Source of the DNA: Actinomycetota bacterium
GTDB taxonomy: Bacteria > Actinomycetota > Acidimicrobiia > Acidimicrobiales > Iamiaceae
Reading direction: 5' to 3'
Assembly: GCA_016185275.1 (NCBI GenBank)
Contig: JACPNX010000040.1
Location: 62,001 to 126,000 of the forward strand
DNA length: 64,000 nucleotides
In this document: positions 60,034 through 64,000 of the stretch, one piece after another
Layout of the letters: each line of letters begins with the position of its first letter
Numbering within the stretch: position 1 is the first letter of the stretch
Position numbers and translations under genes: made by a program
Notes under the pieces: model-generated
Told to the model about the DNA's origin: nothing
The model's input: the letters and a program-made list of their open reading frames with translations, nothing else
The model's database searches: none

Positions 60034-60231
60034 ATGCCCGAGCTCCTGACCGACCTGACCGACGACGACATCCGCACGACGCTGACCGCCCCGGGTGAGC
60101 GGGCCGAGGGCGACGCCGACGGGACCGACGGCGGAGATGCCGACGGCACCGACGGCGGAGATGCCGACGGCACCGACGGCGAAGACTCGGACGGCACCGA
60201 CGGCGGAGACGCCGACGGCACCGACGCCTGA
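60034..60231 (+). CDS. Small acidic repeat peptide, possible RiPP precursor
   Basis: A 65-residue peptide from ATG 60034, with GGAGGA seven bases upstream. Residues 1-26 (MPELLTDLTDDDIRTTLTAP, then GERAEG) are non-repetitive and could be a leader. Residues 27-65 are five copies of D(A/S)DGTDG(G/E), encoded by 24-bp units at 60112, 60136, 60160, 60184 and a shortened one at 60208. The DxDGxDG pattern is like calcium-binding loops, and no Cys, Lys or aromatic residue occurs. The JmjC/cupin oxygenase gene follows in the same frame after one TGA. Peptide hydroxylation by that enzyme is an inference from position. Confidence 0.7.
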   Translation: MPELLTDLTDDDIRTTLTAPGERAEGDADGTDGGDADGTDGGDADGTDGEDSDGTDGGDADGTDA

Positions 60232-60279
60232 GGGTCGCTGATCGCCGCCCGTCCCGGAGGTGAGGGGTCCTCGAGCGCG

Positions 60280-61455
60280 CTGGCCCGCTGCGTCGGCGAC
60301 GCTCGGGACTTCCTCGCCACCGCCTTCTCCCGCCAGCCGCACCGGCACCACGCAGGTTCCTTCGACGACCTGCTGTCGCTGGCGGCCGTCGATGCGGCCC
60401 TGTGCGGCGGCGGGCTGCGCCGACCGTCGGTCCGGCTGGTGCGCGGCGGCGTCGGCGTCGACCCGGCGACGTGGACGCGCCGGGCGCGCACCGGCTCCAC
60501 GTGGGTCGACGATCTCGTCGACCCGGGGCGTGCCCTCACCGCGTTCGCCAGCGGAGACACGATCGTCCTGCAGTCGCTGCAGCGGTGGTGGCCACCCGTC
60601 ACCCGCTTCTGCGCCGAGCTCGACGACGCGCTCGGCCATCGGGTCCAGGCCAACGCGTACCTGAGTCCGGCCGGCACCGAAGGCCTCGCAGCCCACCACG
60701 ACAGCCACGACGTCTTCGTCCTCCAAGCGCACGGCACCAAGCACTGGGTCGTGCGTGAGCCGCTGATCGATGCACCCCTCGAGCGCCATCGATCGGCGCC
60801 GGACGAGGCCGCCCGGGCGCCGGTGGCCTTCGAGGCGGACCTCGGCCCCGGCGACTGCCTGTACCTGCCACGAGGCTGGATCCACTCGGCCAGCGCGCCG
60901 ACCGGCGTCTCGCTCCACCTCACCATCGGCGTGCTGTCCACGACGGCCGCAGATGTCGTCCGGCGGCTCGCCGACCGGGCCGTGGAGCAGGTGACGCTGC
61001 GCCGCACGCTCCCGCCTTCCGCGGCCACCGACCTCGACGCCGCCCACCAGGTCGTGAAGGACGTCGTGGGGGAGCTCGTCGCCTGGCTCGAGTCGGTCGA
61101 TCCCACGGAGGTGGCCGAGGGTCTCGTCGCCTCCACTGCGGCGCGCCGAGCCGTGCCCGTCGACGGCTGGTTGCTCGACCTCGCCGCGCTCGATTCCCTC
61201 TCCGACGCGTCGGTCGTCCAGTGCCGGCCTCGGCTCCGGTGGAGCGCCGCCGTGGCCGCCGGCCGCCTGCGCCTCGACCTGCGCGACCGGGTGCTCGACC
61301 TGCCCGCGACGCTCGACGGTCCCGTGCAGCGGCTCCTCGACGGGTCCCCCCACGCGATCGGCGAGCTGGCCGACGTGATGGACGCCCCGAGCCGCTCGGT
61401 GCTGGCCCGCCGCCTGGTGCGCGACGGCGCGCTACGGATCGTCGATGGCGCGTGA
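60280..61455 (+). CDS. JmjC/cupin-4 family 2-oxoglutarate oxygenase
   Basis: About 391 residues. N-terminal DARDFLATAFSRQPH and SFDDLLSLAAVDAAL precede the cupin core. The iron-binding HxD is in AAHHDSHDVFVLQAHGTKHW, with the 2-oxoglutarate Lys in GTKHW, and the distal His in YLPRGWIHSASA. A winged-helix-like C-terminus ends SVLARRLVRDGALRIVDG. This is the ROXA/NO66-like layout; relatives hydroxylate ribosomal proteins or peptides. No ATG, GTG or TTG occurs in frame between the TGA at 60229 and the conserved N-terminus. CTG 60238 or CTG 60280 are candidates, and a perfect GGAGGTGA lies at 60256-60263. GTG 60439 would cut off conserved residues. Confidence 0.8.
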   Translation: MARCVGDARDFLATAFSRQPHRHHAGSFDDLLSLAAVDAALCGGGLRRPSVRLVRGGVGVDPATWTRRARTGSTWVDDLVDPGRALTAFASGDTIVLQSLQRWWPPVTRFCAELDDALGHRVQANAYLSPAGTEGLAAHHDSHDVFVLQAHGTKHWVVREPLIDAPLERHRSAPDEAARAPVAFEADLGPGDCLYLPRGWIHSASAPTGVSLHLTIGVLSTTAADVVRRLADRAVEQVTLRRTLPPSAATDLDAAHQVVKDVVGELVAWLESVDPTEVAEGLVASTAARRAVPVDGWLLDLAALDSLSDASVVQCRPRLRWSAAVAAGRLRLDLRDRVLDLPATLDGPVQRLLDGSPHAIGELADVMDAPSRSVLARRLVRDGALRIVDGA

Positions 61456-62500
61456 GCGGGGCCGGGCCGGCTGCGCCGCCGAGTCCCGAGCGAGGAGCGA
61501 AGACCTGCTCGGCACCGCGTCGCGCGTGCGGCGCTGGCTGCTGGTCGAGCAGCCGGGGCCGTGGGGCCGCGACGCGCTGACCGGCAGCCGCCTCGACGAG
61601 GTCATCGCCCGGACCGTGGCGTCGCACGCCCGGCGCTCCGGGGTCCGGGTGCTGCTGATCCGCCGCCCGGGCTGGCGCCAGGCGGCGCCGCGGCGGGTGT
61701 TCACGGCCCGCACCGATCCCCACCGCTCGTGGCTGGCGACGCGCACGATCCACGACCCGCGCGAGCTCGTCGACCTCGACCTCGACGACGACGACGACGT
61801 CGACCGCCGCCCGGCCCCGGGCGAGCCGACCTCAGGCGGCGACGTCGACCGCCGCTCGGCCCCGGGCGAGCCGACCTCAGGCGGCGACGTCGACCGCCGC
61901 TTCGCCCCGGGCGAGCCCGCCTCGGGCGGCATCCACCTCGTGTGCACCCACGGCCGGCACGATCCCTGCTGCGCCGACGAGGGTCGACCGGTGGTCCGGG
62001 CGCTGCACGCGGCCGGAACGCCCGACGTCTGGGAGACGTCGCACGTCGGCGGCGACCGCTTCGCCGCCAACGTCGTGTGCCTGCCCTCCGGTGTGTACTT
62101 CGGCCGCGTGCCGCCCGCCGACGCGGCCCGGATCGTGGCCGACCACGATGCCGGCCTCCTCGACCTGGGCCACTACCGGGGCCGGTGCTGCTTCCCGCCG
62201 CTGGTGCAGGCCGCGGAGATCTTCGCCCGGCGCGAGCTCGACGAGCCGAGGCTCTGCGCGCTCGACGTCCGGCAGGCGTCGGTCTCGGGCGACGGTGCGG
62301 ACGTCGTCGTCCACCACGGTGCCGACGCGCTGACGGTGCGCGTGGCCCGGGAGCCCGGGCCTCCCGAGCTGTTGACCTGCGCGGACGGCGGCGCCTCGGC
62401 CCCGTGGCGCTACCGGTTGGTGGCCATGACGCAGACGCCCATGCCGACGCAGACGTCGACGCCGACACAGATGCCGACGTCCACTCCCCGCCCCGCCTGA
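61445..62500 (+). CDS. Sucrase/ferredoxin-like (Apd1-type) iron-sulfur protein
   Basis: A 351-residue protein overlapping the oxygenase gene by 11 bases. The N-terminal part has LLGTASRVRRWLLVEQPGPWG, the family opening. A central linker holds three copies of an APGEPTSGGDVDRR unit. The thioredoxin-like ferredoxin part has HLVCTHGRHDPCCADEG and TSHVGGDRFAANVVCLPSGV, supplying Cys and His for a [2Fe-2S] cluster; the HxxxH of yeast Apd1 is HVGGD here, as I recall for bacterial members. The C-terminus is a Thr/Pro/Met/Gln tail. It may supply electrons in the same pathway as the JmjC enzyme. Confidence 0.85.
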   Translation: MARERGRAGCAAESRARSEDLLGTASRVRRWLLVEQPGPWGRDALTGSRLDEVIARTVASHARRSGVRVLLIRRPGWRQAAPRRVFTARTDPHRSWLATRTIHDPRELVDLDLDDDDDVDRRPAPGEPTSGGDVDRRSAPGEPTSGGDVDRRFAPGEPASGGIHLVCTHGRHDPCCADEGRPVVRALHAAGTPDVWETSHVGGDRFAANVVCLPSGVYFGRVPPADAARIVADHDAGLLDLGHYRGRCCFPPLVQAAEIFARRELDEPRLCALDVRQASVSGDGADVVVHHGADALTVRVAREPGPPELLTCADGGASAPWRYRLVAMTQTPMPTQTSTPTQMPTSTPRPA

Positions 62501-62560
62501 GCCGTCGCCGCGTCCGATGGCGGCCCGAACCCGCCCACCGCAGCTGCCGTCGTGGCGCAG

Positions 62561-63541
62561 TCAGCGGCCGGTGAGGGCGGCGATGACCGGTTCGAGCTGG
62601 CCGAGCGCTTCGGCCCGCACGGTGTAGTGGCTGAAGCCCCAGCGCTCGCGCTGCTCGACGAGGCGATCAGCCAGGGCGCCGGTGCTGCCCACCATGAGGT
62701 ACGGCGTGGTGAGGACGTCGCTGGCGCTGAGCGAGGGCAGGTGCGCGCGGCTGAGCCGCTCGGCGGCACCATGGGCGTCGTCGGTGACGATCACCCGCTG
62801 CACCAGCACCTGGTGCTCGAGCGGCCCGAGAGAGGGCAAGCGCCGCAAGGACGCGGCTCGGACCGCGGCGACGTCGGCGTCGACCTGCTCGGCTCGAAAG
62901 CCGCTCGGGTCGTGGCGCTGACCGTCGGGCAGCGTCCGCCCGAGACCCGTGAACCCGACTGCGTCGGCGTGGCGAGCGGCGATGCGGTGCACCCGGCGAC
63001 CTCCGCCGCCCACGAGCACCGGCACGCGGGCCTGCACCGGCGGTGGATCGCAGCGCTCCCCGGCGAGCCGGTAGTGCTCGCCGCTGAAGGTCACCGTCTC
63101 GCCGTCGAGGAGACGGCGGAGCACGACCACCGCCTCCGCCAGCCGCGCCACCCGGACCGGCGCCGGGTCGAACACGAGGCCGGCCCGGTCGTACTCGGGT
63201 TTCGCGTGCCCGGCGCCGAGGCCGATCTCGACCCGGCCGTCGCTCAGCAGGTCGAGCGTGGCCGCCGACCGTGCCAGGAGCGCCGGGTGGTGCAGATCGT
63301 TGTTGAGGACCATGACGCCGAGGCGCAGCCGGTCGCTCACTTCGGCCGCCGTGGCCAGCGGCAGGAGCGGTGCCAGGCAGCCGCCGAGGTGGTCGGCCGT
63401 CGCGATCATGCCGAAGCCGGCTCCGTCCACCCGCCGCACCAGCTCCACCCACTCCCGCCGCGAGCGCGCCTCGACGGCCTGGAGGCTGAACCGGAACGGA
63501 GGCGGTCCCCCCGCGCCGGCGGCGCCCGCGGTCGCGGGCAT
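62561..63541 (-). CDS. LLM-class F420-dependent oxidoreductase
   Basis: A 326-residue luciferase-like monooxygenase-fold protein. FRFSLQAVEARSRREWVELV, GFGMIATADHLGG, RLGVMVLNNDLHHPALLARS and DGRVEIGLGAGHAKPEYDRAG are typical of actinobacterial members that use F420 rather than FMN. VPVLVGGGGRRVHRIAARHAD follows. Substrate unknown. Its ATG follows directly on the TAG of the MMPL transporter gene (TAGATG), so the two are on one transcript. Confidence 0.88.
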   Translation of the reverse strand: MPATAGAAGAGGPPPFRFSLQAVEARSRREWVELVRRVDGAGFGMIATADHLGGCLAPLLPLATAAEVSDRLRLGVMVLNNDLHHPALLARSAATLDLLSDGRVEIGLGAGHAKPEYDRAGLVFDPAPVRVARLAEAVVVLRRLLDGETVTFSGEHYRLAGERCDPPPVQARVPVLVGGGGRRVHRIAARHADAVGFTGLGRTLPDGQRHDPSGFRAEQVDADVAAVRAASLRRLPSLGPLEHQVLVQRVIVTDDAHGAAERLSRAHLPSLSASDVLTTPYLMVGSTGALADRLVEQRERWGFSHYTVRAEALGQLEPVIAALTGR

Positions 63542-64000
63542 CTACACCGACTCGTCGACCAGGTCGCGCCGGTCGCCCGCGGTCCTCACTGACCCGGCCG
63601 GCACCGCGTCGGGTGCCACGGCGGGCCCGAGGTGCGCCATGGACCCTTCGACGTCCACCCGCGGCAGCAGGCGGTCGAGCCAGCGCGGCAGCCACCAGTT
63701 GCGGTCACCGAGCAGCTCCATCGTGGCCGGCACGAGCAGCATGCGGACCACCGTCGCGTCGAGCAGCACGGCCGTGGCCAACCCCGCACCGAACAGCTTG
63801 ATGACGCGGTTGCTCTCGAGCAGGAAGCTGCCGAACACGAACACCATGATCGCCGCGGCCGCGGTGATCACCCGGGCCGTGGCCGCCAGGCCGTTGGCCA
63901 CGGAGGTGTGGCTGTCGCCCGTGCGGTCCCAGTCCTCCTTAACCCTTGACAGCAGGAAGACCTCGTAGTCCATCGACAGGCCGAAGACGATGGCGAACAG
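63542..64000 (-). CDS. MMPL/RND-family transporter, C-terminal part (partial)
   Basis: The last 152 codons of a gene that continues beyond the window edge. The protein begins here with FAIVFGLSMDYEVFLLSRVKE, the conserved segment between two helices in MMPL proteins, with the Asp-Tyr pair of the proton relay. VITAAAAIMVFVFGSFL and GAGLATAVLLDATVVRMLLVPA follow, then LLGDRNWWLPRWLDRLLP. In actinobacteria these proteins export lipids or siderophores, or take up haem. The tail of about 45 residues is soluble. Confidence 0.9.
   Translation of the reverse strand: MFAIVFGLSMDYEVFLLSRVKEDWDRTGDSHTSVANGLAATARVITAAAAIMVFVFGSFLLESNRVIKLFGAGLATAVLLDATVVRMLLVPATMELLGDRNWWLPRWLDRLLPRVDVEGSMAHLGPAVAPDAVPAGSVRTAGDRRDLVDESV

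Noticed and set aside
60260-60664. Alternative frame from GTG 60260 as the product after the repeat peptide
   Set aside because: The predicted protein is Ser/Pro/Arg/Ala-rich without domains, while the neighbouring frame encodes the conserved JmjC protein. The GTG also lies inside the Shine-Dalgarno-like sequence.

Overview
The window is a very GC-rich, gene-dense stretch of chromosome from an actinobacterium. A WhiB regulator, a FolP-type protein next to glucosyl-3-phosphoglycerate synthase, ergothioneine genes, a biotin synthase with a mycobacterial-type accessory protein, a wax ester synthase/DGAT, a putative F420 oxidoreductase and near-exclusive G/C at third codon positions all fit Actinomycetota. 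The mix looks like Acidimicrobiia or a neighbouring deep lineage, but I cannot fix family or genus from this sequence. I see no rRNA, tRNA, transposase, prophage or CRISPR array.

Layout. 1-6.1 kb: the end of a PhoH-like ATPase, whiB, a DEDDy exonuclease, hypothetical genes, a lipoprotein bracketed by a 144-bp divergent duplication, and an amidohydrolase. 6.1-10.2 kb (minus): bioB coupled to a zinc-ribbon gene like bsaP, and a GT-C-like membrane protein. 10.4-22.5 kb: succinate-semialdehyde dehydrogenase, egtB-egtD, a PRC-barrel/DUF2382 stress protein, an M3 peptidase with a DUF5522 partner, a thiolase, a transglycosylase and a SpoU methyltransferase. 22.5-28.3 kb (minus): nitroreductase, a frameshifted alpha/beta hydrolase, a PASTA-less Ser/Thr kinase and a purine permease. 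28.4-38.2 kb: msrA, VOC protein, EamA transporter, YceH, OafA acyltransferase, amidase, TetR, DoxX and YcaQ.

38.3-43.3 kb is a divergent amine-catabolism locus: class III aminotransferase and Lrp on the minus strand, gamma-aminobutyraldehyde-type dehydrogenase and a saccharopine dehydrogenase-like protein on the plus strand. With gabD at 10.4 kb it could carry putrescine through GABA to succinate. 43.5-45.6 kb holds gpgS and a folP2-like gene. 45.6-48.9 kb is a compact energy-stress cassette: an RsbQ-like hydrolase, a PAS-GAF-PP2C-HATPase protein that joins RsbP and RsbW functions, and an RsbV-like STAS protein. 49-55.8 kb has a wax ester synthase and two tail-to-tail GGDEF-EAL proteins. 55.9-60 kb has a Baeyer-Villiger-type monooxygenase, an enoyl-CoA hydratase, and a MEDS-HATPase regulator coupled to a STAS remnant.

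The most unusual locus is 60.0-62.5 kb. A 65-residue acidic peptide made of five octapeptide Asp/Gly/Thr units is followed, in the same reading frame and after one TGA, by a JmjC/cupin oxygenase without a usual start codon, then by a sucrase/ferredoxin-like protein. This could be a small modified-peptide system. Two wider patterns also stand out: short tandem duplications that span stop codons at several gene ends, and many in-frame tandem expansions in protein linkers and termini.
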